Below are positions 8,149 to 16,051 of a DNA stretch of 64,000 nucleotides, piece after piece. The DNA is taken from contig WREW01000001.1 of assembly GCA_009779135.1 (NCBI GenBank), forward strand, positions 237,498 through 301,497. The letters are read 5' to 3'. The notes beneath the pieces are model-generated. The model did not search any database. It was not told where the DNA came from and was given only the letters and a program-made list of their open reading frames with translations. Both the position numbers and the translations under genes were made by a program. The number at the start of each line of letters is the position of its first letter. The first letter of the stretch is position 1. Source of the stretch: Alphaproteobacteria bacterium. GTDB lineage: Bacteria > Pseudomonadota > Alphaproteobacteria > UBA9219.

Positions 8149-9636
8149 ATGAAGATTCTCCCTGTTATCCTTTCAGGCGGCTCCGGCACGCGCTTGTGGC
8201 CGGTGTCACGATCGGACTATCCCAAACAGCTCCAGCGCCTTGTCGGTGATGAGACGCTTTTGCAGCAAACGGTTTTGCGGCTTGAAGCTGCAGACGATAT
8301 TATGCAGCCTCTTATCATATGCGCCGAAGATCAGCGCTTTTTGGTAGCGCAGCAGCTGCAGGAAAAAAATATAAAAGCCTCTTTGATTATTCTGGAGCCA
8401 ACCGCGCGCAGCACGGCGCCTGCTTTGGCCACCGCCGCGCTTTGGGTGCAAGATCCAGAAAACACCATTCTGGTGGCGATGCCGGCGGATCACCATATCG
8501 ACAACAAGCAGGCTTTTCTTGAAAATATCCGCCATGCCGCCCAACTTGCCGCGCAAGGCTATTTGATGACTCTTGGAATCCCGCCGACCCATGCGCATAC
8601 GGGATATGGCTATATCGAGCGCGGATCAGCGCTTGATGCGCAGGCTTTTACAGTCAAACAGTTCAAGGAAAAACCGGACGCGCCCACCGCGCAGGCCTAT
8701 CTTGAAACAGGGCGCTATTTCTGGAATGCGGGCATTTTTGTTTTCCGCGCAGATCACTATCTTGCGGCGCTTGCCTGTCATGAGCCAAAGGTTCGGCAGG
8801 CCTGCCAAGCAGCGCTTGCCCGCGCCCGCGCGGATCTTGATTTTTTGCGGCTTGATAAAGAAGCTTTTATGCAGGCGCCCAATATCTCGATCGACTATGC
8901 CGTGATGGAAAAGGCCGACAATGCCGGCGTTCTCCCCGCCTCCTTTGCTTGGAACGATATCGGAAGCTGGCAGGCTTTATGGCAGATTGGGGACAAGGAT
9001 GAGCATGACAATGTCATCGCGGGCGATGTGATCGTCAAGGACACGGCGCGCAGTTTGATTCAAAGTGAAGACCGCCTGATTGCCGCTTTGGGGCTTGAAG
9101 ACATGCTGGTCATCGACACGCCCGATGCGCTGTTTGTTTCGCGCCTTGATAAAGCGGATGAGGTTAAGGATATTGTTGCGCATATCAAAGAAGATGGCCG
9201 CTCCGAAATCAAGGAGCATTTGCGCGTCTGGCGGCCTTGGGGTTATTATGAGCGTATCGATCAAGGCTCCCGTTTTCAGGTCAAGCAGATCATGGTCAGG
9301 CCAGGGGGAAAATTAAGCCTTCAAAAGCATCATCACCGCGCCGAGCATTGGATTGTTGTCAGCGGCACGGCCAAAGTTCAATGCGGCGAGGAGATCAAAA
9401 CCCTCAGCGCCAACCAGTCGATTTATATTCCTCAGGGCACCAAGCACCGGCTGGAAAATACAAGTCTTTTGCCTTTGTATCTTATCGAGGTGCAGTCCGG
9501 CGATTATCTCGGCGAAGATGATATTGTGCGGTTTGAAGATATTTACGCGCGCGTGGAAGCAACAGCGACGTTGTTTCAACAAGACGATGAAAGTGACGTT
9601 CACGAAGAAGAACAGGAAAGAAAGGTTTCCCTATGA
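8149..9636 (+). CDS. manC: Mannose-1-phosphate guanylyltransferase / mannose-6-phosphate isomerase
   Basis: Starting at the second Met gives 495 residues beginning MKILPVILSGGSGTRLWP, the usual N-terminus of the AlgA/ManC family. An ATG at 8080 would add 23 unrelated residues. The nucleotidyl-transfer signature is residues 9-18, with the conserved Lys in YPKQL just after. FKEKPDAP marks the sugar-binding region. The C-terminal 120 residues form a cupin (QKHHHRAEHWIVVSGTA), the type II phosphomannose isomerase domain. The bifunctional enzyme makes GDP-mannose from fructose-6-phosphate via mannose phosphate, feeding gmd. Its stop overlaps the ugd start as ATGA. Confidence 0.92.
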   Translation: MKILPVILSGGSGTRLWPVSRSDYPKQLQRLVGDETLLQQTVLRLEAADDIMQPLIICAEDQRFLVAQQLQEKNIKASLIILEPTARSTAPALATAALWVQDPENTILVAMPADHHIDNKQAFLENIRHAAQLAAQGYLMTLGIPPTHAHTGYGYIERGSALDAQAFTVKQFKEKPDAPTAQAYLETGRYFWNAGIFVFRADHYLAALACHEPKVRQACQAALARARADLDFLRLDKEAFMQAPNISIDYAVMEKADNAGVLPASFAWNDIGSWQALWQIGDKDEHDNVIAGDVIVKDTARSLIQSEDRLIAALGLEDMLVIDTPDALFVSRLDKADEVKDIVAHIKEDGRSEIKEHLRVWRPWGYYERIDQGSRFQVKQIMVRPGGKLSLQKHHHRAEHWIVVSGTAKVQCGEEIKTLSANQSIYIPQGTKHRLENTSLLPLYLIEVQSGDYLGEDDIVRFEDIYARVEATATLFQQDDESDVHEEEQERKVSL

Positions 9637-10940
9637 GAATAGTAATGTTAGGGGCAGGCTATGTCGGCCTCGTCTCAGGTGCTTGTTTTGCCGAGTTTGG
9701 TGTTGATGTAACCTGTGTTGATCCCGACAAAGGGAAAATTGACCGGCTTCATCAGGGCATGATCCCCATTTACGAACCCGGGCTTGATGATCTGGTCAAG
9801 AAAAATGTCGAGGCCAAGCGTCTTAATTTCAAAACCGGTTTGGACCAGTGCGAAACCGGTGCGGATGCCGTGTTTATTGCGGTCGGAACCCCCACACGGC
9901 GCGGTGACGGGCATGCGGATCTTTCTTATGTCTATCAGGCGGCCAAGGATATTGCCGGCTATTTAAAGGAAGATCACTTTACAGTGATCGTCACGAAATC
10001 CACCGTGCCCATCGGCACAGGGCGGGAGGTTGAGCGAATTATACGCGCTGAAAATCCCAAAGCTGATTTTGCCGTCGCCTCAAACCCTGAGTTTTTGCGC
10101 GAAGGCGCGGCCATCGGCGATTTTATGCGCCCTGATCGCGTGGTGTTCGGCACCTCTGATGAACGCGGCGCGCAGGTGATGCGGGCGCTTTACAGGCCTC
10201 TTTATCTGATTGAAACGCCGATTGTGCAGACGACCTTGGAAAGCTCCGAGCTTATCAAGTACGCAAGCAACGCTTTTCTTGCCGTCAAGATCACCTTTAT
10301 CAATGAAATAGCCGATCTTTGTGAAAAAGTCGGCGCGGATGTCCAAGAGGTGGCGCGCGGCATCGGACTTGATGGCCGCATCGGCAAAAAGTTTTTACAT
10401 GCAGGCCCGGGCTATGGCGGTTCCTGTTTTCCTAAAGATACACTGGCGCTTGTCAAAACGGCGCAGGATAAAGGCGCGCCCGTGCGGATTGTCGAAACGG
10501 TTGTCGATATCAACGACAAACGTAAACAAGCCATGGCTGGCCGCGTGATTGAAGCGGCCTCGGGCAGCGTGAAAGGCAAAACCGTGGCTGTTTTGGGCGT
10601 TTCTTTCAAGCCCAACACGGACGATATGCGCGATTCTGTGGCTCTGGACGTTATTCCCGCGCTTCAAAAAGCGGGCGCAAAAATCAAGGCCTTTGATCCG
10701 GTTGCGATGGAAGAAGCCGGCAAGCTTTTGTCTGATGTGACATGGGCCCAAGGCACTTATGAGGCTTTGGACGGCGCCGATGTCGCCGTGATCCTGACTG
10801 AATGGAATGAGTTCCGCGCCCTTGACTTCAAACGTGTCAAGAAGCTGATGAAAAGTCCGGTGCTTGTGGATCTACGCAACATTTACAAACCGCAGGAAGT
10901 TTTAAATCAGGGCTTTGCCTACAGCTCCATAGGCCGGTAA
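9633..10940 (+). CDS. ugd: UDP-glucose 6-dehydrogenase
   Basis: The 435-residue product begins MRIVMLGAGYVG with the NAD motif at 7-12. It has VGTPTRRGDGHADLSYV, K209 in ELIKYASN, and the catalytic cysteine C265 in GPGYGGSCFPKD. These mark the UDP-glucose/GDP-mannose dehydrogenase family, and overall similarity points to the UDP-glucose branch. It oxidises UDP-glucose twice to UDP-glucuronate in the cytosol, giving an acidic sugar donor. Translation is coupled to manC by ATGA overlap. GDP-mannose dehydrogenase activity is the alternative, given the manC partner, but I judge it less likely. Confidence 0.88.
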   Translation: MRIVMLGAGYVGLVSGACFAEFGVDVTCVDPDKGKIDRLHQGMIPIYEPGLDDLVKKNVEAKRLNFKTGLDQCETGADAVFIAVGTPTRRGDGHADLSYVYQAAKDIAGYLKEDHFTVIVTKSTVPIGTGREVERIIRAENPKADFAVASNPEFLREGAAIGDFMRPDRVVFGTSDERGAQVMRALYRPLYLIETPIVQTTLESSELIKYASNAFLAVKITFINEIADLCEKVGADVQEVARGIGLDGRIGKKFLHAGPGYGGSCFPKDTLALVKTAQDKGAPVRIVETVVDINDKRKQAMAGRVIEAASGSVKGKTVAVLGVSFKPNTDDMRDSVALDVIPALQKAGAKIKAFDPVAMEEAGKLLSDVTWAQGTYEALDGADVAVILTEWNEFRALDFKRVKKLMKSPVLVDLRNIYKPQEVLNQGFAYSSIGR

Positions 10941-11603
10941 AAAAGCGCGCTTTGAAGGGCGCGTTTCACGAAGCGTTCTTAAAGCCGCAAAATCCTCGGG
11001 CTCTGCGCAAACGGCCACGTCAATATGAAAGGGCCAGTCAAAACGCTTGGGCTTCATGACCGTAAAGGAAGGCGTCTGCGCGCCGTCTTGCGTAAAACCT
11101 GAAGAGGCGAGCAATCCTTTGATGATGTGCGCATCCGAAATAGACAAGACGGAGCCGTCTTCATTTCCGTTATTTTGAAAGTTCATGCGGAAGTGAAGTT
11201 TTTCCTGCGACTTGTCCGGCGTGACAGCGCAAGAGGTTTGCGCGCGCGGCCTGCCGTGAAAACTGTTGTAAAAAGCAGAGATTTCCTTTTCGCCCATCAC
11301 GCTTAAAAGCTGGAAGCAATTATGTTGAAAAGCAGCAAGGCTTTCCTGTGTGCAGGATAAGGGATGAAACAACAGCTCCATCCGCGCGGCATGATAGGCG
11401 ACAGCCAGACAGGATTTCCCGTGAAAGAAGTCTCGGGCGGCCTGCACAAACCACGCAGAGCGCACAGGCGCGGCCTGCAGGATCGTCCGGGCAGGCCATG
11501 ACATTTTCACCTCGGAATCCTCAAGCACGTTATGACATGCGATCAGCTTTCCAAAACACGCTGTAAACTCGAAAGATGAAACATCAAAAGCAGACTGTGT
11601 CAT
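10902..11603 (-). CDS. Hypothetical protein, 233 residues
   Basis: I do not recognise this protein. It is soluble, of average composition, without signal peptide, membrane span or known motif. It is fairly rich in Phe, His and Cys, and ends ...AFLPAYGAVGKALI. Its last 39 bases overlap the 3' end of ugd on the opposite strand, so the two transcripts converge. Its start lies about 110 bases from the CtrA box of the motA promoter region, so a shared divergent regulatory region is possible. Reading-frame length and codon pattern resemble neighbours, which supports a real gene, though no function can be assigned. Confidence 0.6.
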   Translation of the reverse strand: MTQSAFDVSSFEFTACFGKLIACHNVLEDSEVKMSWPARTILQAAPVRSAWFVQAARDFFHGKSCLAVAYHAARMELLFHPLSCTQESLAAFQHNCFQLLSVMGEKEISAFYNSFHGRPRAQTSCAVTPDKSQEKLHFRMNFQNNGNEDGSVLSISDAHIIKGLLASSGFTQDGAQTPSFTVMKPKRFDWPFHIDVAVCAEPEDFAALRTLRETRPSKRAFLPAYGAVGKALI

Positions 11604-11716
11604 AAAAACATGCCCTTTGGAGAGAAGCGCAACAAAAATATCCTTTATTTTCTAGAGTTTTCTTAAAACTTGCGCAAGAAAAAGACACTTGGCTGGGTCT
11701 ATATTTTTCCCCTTTG

Positions 11717-11756
11717 TTAAAGCGATGTTAACGAAAAGATCGTTAAGTCTGAATAA
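11717..11756 (+). promoter_or_regulatory. CtrA box and probable promoter of the motA operon
   Basis: TTAA-AGCGATG-TTAAC at 11717-11732 is a perfect match to the alphaproteobacterial CtrA consensus TTAA-N7-TTAAC. Its right half (TTAACG, 11728-11733) could serve as the -35 element, with GAATAA at 11751-11756 after 17 bases as -10. TTAACG also pairs with CGTTAA at 11741-11746 as an inverted repeat. CtrA control of motility genes is well established in alphaproteobacteria. Confidence 0.65.
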
Positions 11757-11806
11757 GAGTGTCTTAACCTTCTGCCTAAGGCCTGATCGTGGCAGGAGGT
11801 GCCCTT

Positions 11807-11854
11807 ATGGACTGTTTTGGCTTCTTTTTCCGGTTTCTGGCTTCATGCAGTTAA
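11807..11854 (+). CDS. Short leader ORF overlapping the motA start
   Basis: A perfect SD (AGGAGG, 11794-11799) lies seven bases before this ATG, while the motA ATG at 11845 has no SD of its own. The ORF encodes MDCFGFFFRFLASCS (15 codons, five of them Phe) and stops at 11852-11854, ten bases past the motA start codon, in another frame. Terminating ribosomes could re-initiate at motA, coupling its translation to the leader. There is no attenuator-like terminator between them. It may be only a translational coupling device. Confidence 0.5.
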   Translation: MDCFGFFFRFLASCS

Positions 11855-12720
11855 GCTTTATCATCGGTTTCATTGTCGTTTTTGCGACTACGCTGGGAGG
11901 CTATCTTGCCGAAGGCGGGCATCTTGCGCCCTTAATTGATGCCGCGCCCCCTGAAATCCTGATTATGGGCGGCACAGCCGCAGGCGGCTTTATCATCGCC
12001 AACACCCGCGCCATTAAAAGGCGCGTGCGTAAATCCATGGTGCTTTTATTCAAAAAGCCCAAATATGACAAAAACTCGTATATTGAGCTTCTTTCTCTTA
12101 TGTATCAGATGTTTAAGCTTGCCAAGACCAAAGGCATGCTGGCGCTTGAAGCCCATATTGAAAACCCCAATGACAGCTTGATTTTCCAGACCTTCCCGGG
12201 CTTTTTAGGCAATCATCACGCGGTTGAGTTTTTCTGTGATTATTTACGTCTTTTCACCCTTGGCGCCGACAAGCCTTTTGAGATTGAAGCTTTGATGGAT
12301 GAAGAGCTTGACGTCCATCATGCCGAAAATGACTCGGTTTCCACGGCCATTCAGAATGTCGCCGATTCCATGCCCGCCATCGGTATTGTGGCCGCCGTGC
12401 TGGGCGTGATCCACACCATGGGCGCTATTTCCGAGCCGCCCGAGGTTCTGGGCCGCCTGATCGGCGGCGCGCTTGTCGGAACTTTTATGGGTGTGTGGAC
12501 GTCTTATGGTTTTATCGGCCCTGTCGGGAACTTTCTGAAATCCACGCTTGATGCGGAATCGCGTTATTTGACATGCCTGAAAGTGGGGATGCTGGCGCAT
12601 CTTCAAGGTTTTGCGCCCTCGATTTCAATAGAATATGCGCGTAAAGCGCTTTTAACGGACGTCCGCCCAAGCTTCACCGAAGTGGAAGAAGCAACCCAAG
12701 CGCTTTCCGCGCCGTCATAG
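11845..12720 (+). CDS. motA: Flagellar motor stator protein MotA
   Basis: The product is 291 residues from the ATG at 11845, beginning MQLSFIIGFIVVFATTLGGY. An upstream in-frame ATG at 11689 would add 52 residues read through the promoter and is rejected. Four membrane spans, a large cytoplasmic loop (roughly residues 50-150) and the segment DSMPAIGIVAAVLGVIHTMG with its conserved prolines are MotA hallmarks. With MotB it forms the proton channel that drives flagellar rotation. motB follows after ten bases. The SD belongs to the overlapping leader ORF, so initiation probably depends on it. Confidence 0.92.
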   Translation: MQLSFIIGFIVVFATTLGGYLAEGGHLAPLIDAAPPEILIMGGTAAGGFIIANTRAIKRRVRKSMVLLFKKPKYDKNSYIELLSLMYQMFKLAKTKGMLALEAHIENPNDSLIFQTFPGFLGNHHAVEFFCDYLRLFTLGADKPFEIEALMDEELDVHHAENDSVSTAIQNVADSMPAIGIVAAVLGVIHTMGAISEPPEVLGRLIGGALVGTFMGVWTSYGFIGPVGNFLKSTLDAESRYLTCLKVGMLAHLQGFAPSISIEYARKALLTDVRPSFTEVEEATQALSAPS

Positions 12721-12730
12721 CGGGGCGCTT

Positions 12731-13675
12731 ATGGCCGACAAAAACCAGCCCATTATCATTATCAAGCGCAGGAAAAAAGGCGGGCATGGCGGCCATCACG
12801 GCGGCGCTTGGAAAGTCGCTTATGCCGATTTTGTCACGGCCATGATGGCGTTTTTCCTTATGCTCTGGCTTTTGAACGTCACAACCTCGGATCAGCGTAA
12901 AGGCATTGCCGATTACTTTGCGCCGGTCTCTATTTCGCGCTCGGAAGGCGGCTCGGGCGGGGTGATGGCGGGCATGAGCATCTCCGCGCCCTTTGGGGCG
13001 GATATTTCGACAGCCGCGCCCCCGGGCACGGAAGAGCGGGCGGTTGCCACGGTCGGCGAAGGGCAGGAAGGCGATGAACAGATCCCTGAAAAGAGCGAAG
13101 AGTCGGCCAATCTTGAAGCCAAAGATCAGGTCACGCGCGAAGCCGTAAATCTGGCCAAGGCGATGCGCGAAGAAGAAGACCGCTTTCAGGAAACTGAAAG
13201 CGCGTTGATGCGCCGGCTTTTTGAAACGCCCGGCATGAGCGATCTGGCCCAGCAGCTTATCATCGACCGCACGCCAGAGGGTCTCAGGATTCAAATCGTG
13301 GATCGTGACAAGTTTTCCATGTTTCCTTCCGGATCTTCAAATCCCTATCAGCGAGGGCGGGATCTTTTGCGGCTGGTGGGCAGTGTGATTGCGCAGCTTC
13401 CCAACAGGATTTCCGTGACAGGCCATACGGACAGCAGGCCTTTTGCGCTGGGATCGCGGCGTGATAATTGGGATCTTTCAACCGACCGCGCCAATGTCAG
13501 CCGCAGCGAGTTAAGAGCAGGCGGCGTGACGGATGACCGCATTGCGCGCGTGGTAGGCCTTGCCGACAAAGATCCTTTCGTGATCGATAACCCCGAAGAT
13601 CCGCGCAACCGCCGCATCAGCATCGTGCTCCTGCGTCAGGTCAAACAGCCACAAGCAGCGCCCGCGCCGAAATAA
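12731..13675 (+). CDS. motB: Flagellar motor stator protein MotB
   Basis: The 314-residue protein has a basic, Gly/His-rich N-terminus, then one membrane span with the proton-carrying aspartate D33 in VAYADFVTAMMAFFL. A low-complexity acidic periplasmic linker (about 75-150) follows, then a C-terminal OmpA-like peptidoglycan-binding domain with VTGHTDSRPF and RNRRISIVLLR. It anchors the stator to the cell wall. Directly after motA in one operon. It is followed by a repeat cluster and the convergent flaF gene. Confidence 0.94.
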   Translation: MADKNQPIIIIKRRKKGGHGGHHGGAWKVAYADFVTAMMAFFLMLWLLNVTTSDQRKGIADYFAPVSISRSEGGSGGVMAGMSISAPFGADISTAAPPGTEERAVATVGEGQEGDEQIPEKSEESANLEAKDQVTREAVNLAKAMREEEDRFQETESALMRRLFETPGMSDLAQQLIIDRTPEGLRIQIVDRDKFSMFPSGSSNPYQRGRDLLRLVGSVIAQLPNRISVTGHTDSRPFALGSRRDNWDLSTDRANVSRSELRAGGVTDDRIARVVGLADKDPFVIDNPEDPRNRRISIVLLRQVKQPQAAPAPK

Positions 13676-13690
13676 CCCCCTCTCTCTCCC

Positions 13691-13792
13691 TGTCATTGGC
13701 AGGAAAGCCGCCGCAGGCGGCTTGACGCGGCAATCCCTGCAACATCGCCGAGATTGCCGCGTCAGGCCTTACGGCCTTCATTGCAATGACAA
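13691..13792. repeat. Dispersed palindromic repeat, family A, copy 2
   Basis: Outer arms TGTCATTGGCAGGAA and TTGCAATGACA are imperfect inverted repeats. Inner arms GACGCGGCAAT and ATTGCCGCGTC are perfect around CCCTGCAACATCGCCGAG, as in copy 1. It lies between the convergent motB and flaF genes and has decayed more at its ends than other copies. Confidence 0.85.
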
Positions 13793-13800
13793 TAGAAGCC

Positions 13801-13858
13801 CTCTCCCCTCGCGGGGAAGGGTTAGGCCTTTAAACCCTCCCCCCTTGCGGGGGAGGGT
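13801..13858. repeat. Two GC-rich hairpins beside the family A repeat
   Basis: CCCCTCGCGGGG (13805-13816) and ACCCTCCCCCC-TTG-CGGGGGAGGGT (about 13834-13858) are two adjacent perfect or near-perfect stem-loops. With the family A copy they fill the motB/flaF gap and would fold in the 3' ends of both transcripts. They are probably terminator or stabiliser elements of a separate repeat type. Confidence 0.7.
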
Positions 13859-13871
13859 GGGGGGTAACCTA

Positions 13872-14300
13872 TTAAACCGACGTTGTCACCGACGGCATAT
13901 CGCCACCGACTGGCGGGGGCATGGGGGGTTGGTCTTCCGGCTTTTTGCTCAGCCCCGCCGCGATCGTGCGGTTCAGTGCAATCAAGCTGCTCAGCAACGT
14001 CTTGTCGTTCGTGGACATCGCCCGAAAGGTTGTTTTGTCGATATAGCAGCTAATATTCAACAAAAGCTGTTTGAGATCCAAAGGCAAAGGATTGTCTTTT
14101 TCACAAAGACAAGCCTGAAAAAGCGTCCAGAGCTGCTGGTTATGACGCAGGGCGTCAAACAAGGCGTCCTCTGTCGCGCTGTCCTGACGTGCAGCCTCAA
14201 GACGCGAAGCGCAGCTCAAAAGCGCATGGGCTTCTGTTTCGCGCAAGGATTCCTCGCCGCGTTGATGGGAGCTGTAAGCCGAAGCAACTGTTTTATTCAT
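13872..14300 (-). CDS. flaF: Flagellar biosynthesis regulator FlaF
   Basis: The 142-residue product matches the FlaF family: SSHQRGEESLRETEAHALLS near the start, then ALRHNQQLWTLFQACL and NPLPLDLKQLLLNIS, ending with LIALNRTIAAGL. A Pro/Gly-rich tail of about 20 residues follows. In Caulobacter, FlaF promotes flagellin synthesis or stability opposite to FlbT. The SD AGGAGG is strong. It is downstream of flbT in the same direction, as in other alphaproteobacteria, and this pair next to flagellin is a clear class marker. Confidence 0.9.
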   Translation of the reverse strand: MNKTVASAYSSHQRGEESLRETEAHALLSCASRLEAARQDSATEDALFDALRHNQQLWTLFQACLCEKDNPLPLDLKQLLLNISCYIDKTTFRAMSTNDKTLLSSLIALNRTIAAGLSKKPEDQPPMPPPVGGDMPSVTTSV

Positions 14301-14317
14301 GATATCCTCCTGCTTGT

Positions 14318-14731
14318 TTAAGGCGCGTTTGTAACCATGGAAGAGTTCTCTTTGATTTTCTTTTCTTCCTCCAAAAGGCCGTGCGCCATGCGCAAGGCTT
14401 TAAAGGCATTGCCTTCATTCAGATGTTGGATGATGGAGTCCACATTGTCTTTCAGCCCCGGGTAAAGCGTGCCGAAGCTTTTAAGGGTATTGATGACCAA
14501 AGCATCCATAGGTTCACCTTTACCCTTAAATAGGTAAACAACCTGTAAAAGAAAGTAAATATTTGAAACATCTGACTCATCGCGCTTTTCGATGTTCATC
14601 AGATAGTCATCACGCAGAACGGGGCTGTCGGATAGAACCAAAAGCTCAGCCGGCCGCGTGCCGACATTTTTAAGGATAGCTCCGCCGGCAAAGATCTTGC
14701 CTTCGGGTTTGATGCGGATTTTAAGGGGCAT
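14318..14731 (-). CDS. flbT: Flagellin mRNA regulator FlbT
   Basis: The 137-residue protein begins MPLKIRIKPEGKIFAGGAIL and carries VGTRPAELLVLSD, then YFLLQVVYLF and a helical C-terminal half, the standard FlbT layout. In Caulobacter, FlbT binds the 5' untranslated region of flagellin mRNA and destabilises it, linking flagellin output to hook completion. Here it sits after the flagellin gene and its terminator, and before flaF. A candidate RNA target, a hairpin in the flagellin leader, is visible at 15701-15717. Confidence 0.92.
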   Translation of the reverse strand: MPLKIRIKPEGKIFAGGAILKNVGTRPAELLVLSDSPVLRDDYLMNIEKRDESDVSNIYFLLQVVYLFKGKGEPMDALVINTLKSFGTLYPGLKDNVDSIIQHLNEGNAFKALRMAHGLLEEEKKIKENSSMVTNAP

Positions 14732-14772
14732 AAGATCGACTCCTTCGATAGTTAAAGCTCGGCTCTTTCCGG

Positions 14773-14833
14773 CTTTTTTGCTTTTTCTTGAGGAAAAAGC
14801 AAAAAGATTGAGCGTGGAGTTTCCCCCACGCTC
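14773..14833. terminator. Double hairpin terminator after flagellin
   Basis: Read on the minus strand, GAGCGTGG pairs with CCACGCTC (14810-14833) and is followed by a U-rich run just after the flagellin stop: a rho-independent terminator. Directly beyond it, CTTTTTTGCTTTTTC and GAAAAAGCAAAAAG form a second long A/T palindrome. It should end most flagellin transcripts before flbT, so flbT-flaF would be expressed at a lower level. Confidence 0.78.
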
Positions 14834-14857
14834 TCTCTTTTACAGTCTTTCTTAGAC

Positions 14858-15676
14858 TTAGAACAGACGCAGGATCGCCTGAGCTTGCTGACCCGAAATA
14901 CCAAGGGCAACGATACCCAAGGCGCTTTGAGCCTGCAGAGCCTGAAGATTTGCGCCTTCCTCGTTCGTGTCCGCCAGAATAAGATTATCCGACGCTGTTT
15001 GAAGCGTTGTAATAATGCTATTCGTATATTCCTGACGGGTCTGGAGCAAGGTGTTGTTCGCACCAAGGCTTGCCGCTGTTGTACGCAACGTGGTCAACGC
15101 TGTTTTCAACAGAACTTGGTCCGCCTGCATGTCCGCCGCAAGGGCCCAAGAGTTTGTCGCTGTGTCAATAGCAAGCGTTGTCGAGTCCGAGTTAATACCT
15201 GTGATGGAAAGACTTGTCGTACCCGTGGCGTTAAAGTTGACCGTCAAGGTGTCCGTGGACTTCAACAGGTTGATACCGTTGAAGGTCGCGTCATCGACAA
15301 GACCGTCAAGCTGCGTGGCAAGTGCCGCATAAGACGTGGCCAAAGTGGCACGCGCCGCAGCGTCACCGTTTTGCATTGCCTGGTTAAGAAGACCCTGCAT
15401 CTGCTGAACAACGGATGTGATCGCGTCAATCGTTTTGGAAGCAGCTTCCACCGTTTTGATCGCTGTTGACATACCGTCTTTCAGAGCCGCGAGGTCGTTC
15501 GCGTTATCTAAGAAGCCCTTCGAAGTGAAGTACGCCGAAGCGTTATCAAGCGAAGAGTTGACTTTACGGCCTGTAGCAAGACGTTCCTGTGTTTGCCCCA
15601 AAAGTTTGGACGTGTTTTGAAGCGACAGCAGGTTCGCACGAGCAGCCGTACCTAGAGAGATATCACCGATAGCCAT
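14858..15676 (-). CDS. Flagellin
   Basis: From the ATG at 15676, preceded by AAGGAG nine bases upstream, the product is 272 residues starting MAIGDISLGTAARANLLSLQ. An ATG six codons upstream has no SD. The N-terminal D0/D1 helices include ERLATGRKVNSSLDNASAY. The middle is a short Thr/Ser-rich variable domain, and the C-terminal helix ends with ALGISGQQAQAILRLF. It is a small alphaproteobacterial-type flagellin with no Cys and little surface domain. It is the main filament subunit, secreted unfolded through the flagellar export system. No other flagellin gene is in the window. Confidence 0.95.
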   Translation of the reverse strand: MAIGDISLGTAARANLLSLQNTSKLLGQTQERLATGRKVNSSLDNASAYFTSKGFLDNANDLAALKDGMSTAIKTVEAASKTIDAITSVVQQMQGLLNQAMQNGDAAARATLATSYAALATQLDGLVDDATFNGINLLKSTDTLTVNFNATGTTSLSITGINSDSTTLAIDTATNSWALAADMQADQVLLKTALTTLRTTAASLGANNTLLQTRQEYTNSIITTLQTASDNLILADTNEEGANLQALQAQSALGIVALGISGQQAQAILRLF

Positions 15677-15700
15677 GTTAAGAACTCCTTTCAAGAGTAT

Positions 15701-15717
15701 CGCGGACTCCTTCCGCG
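15701..15717 (-). promoter_or_regulatory. Flagellin 5' leader hairpin with SD-like loop
   Basis: On the minus strand, CGCGGA-AGGAG-TCCGCG forms a perfect six-base-pair stem whose loop is AGGAG, mimicking the real SD (AAGGAG) 11 to 16 bases further on. It lies about 25 bases before the flagellin ATG. FlbT acts on flagellin leaders in relatives, which makes this a candidate binding or folding site. Function is inferred. Confidence 0.5.
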
Positions 15718-15733
15718 GGTTTGTTGGTGCTAT

Positions 15734-16007
15734 CCATTATGACGCTAAATGATGAAAATCGGCTTAACAACGAAAGAAAAAAGAAATATTTTTAAAAGTT
15801 GCTGTGGATTCAAAATGATAAAATAATTGGTAAAGAAACTGTTAAAAAATCAACCTCTCCCGCGCGTCCATTTCTGCCACCGGCGCTGAAAAAACAGATG
15901 ATGTTGTTATTCAAAAGCTTGCCAAAAAGAAGTAATAAAAAATAAAGATGTATTAAGAAAACATGTTGATTTCAAAGAACATTTTTTCGGATCACAGAAT
16001 AAAAAGC
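15734..16007. other. AT-rich divergent intergenic region, nothing else recognised
   Basis: This stretch between flagellin and the 16091 gene is AT-rich with many A runs. It contains no ORF of note, no CtrA box and no convincing sigma-54 (GG-N10-GC) or sigma-28 element. GGTGGCAGAAATGGACGCGC on the minus strand near 15870 is sigma-54-like but has the wrong spacing. The flagellin promoter must lie here but I cannot place it. Confidence 0.5.
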
Positions 16008-16037
16008 TTGTCAAGAGCTAAAAAATATGCTATGATA
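16008..16037 (+). promoter_or_regulatory. Sigma-70-type promoter for the 98-residue protein gene
   Basis: TTGTCA (16008-16013) and TATGAT (16032-16037) are separated by 18 bases, each one mismatch from consensus. A transcript would start near 16044, just before the hairpin at 16052. It is one of the best-matching sigma-70 promoters in the window, set in an AT-rich upstream tract. Confidence 0.6.
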
Positions 16038-16051
16038 AAAAAGTAGAAGTG

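Noticed and set aside
11794-11854. motA leader ORF as a phenylalanine attenuator
   Set aside because: There is no terminator/antiterminator pair between the leader and motA, and motA is not an amino-acid gene; coupling by re-initiation is simpler.
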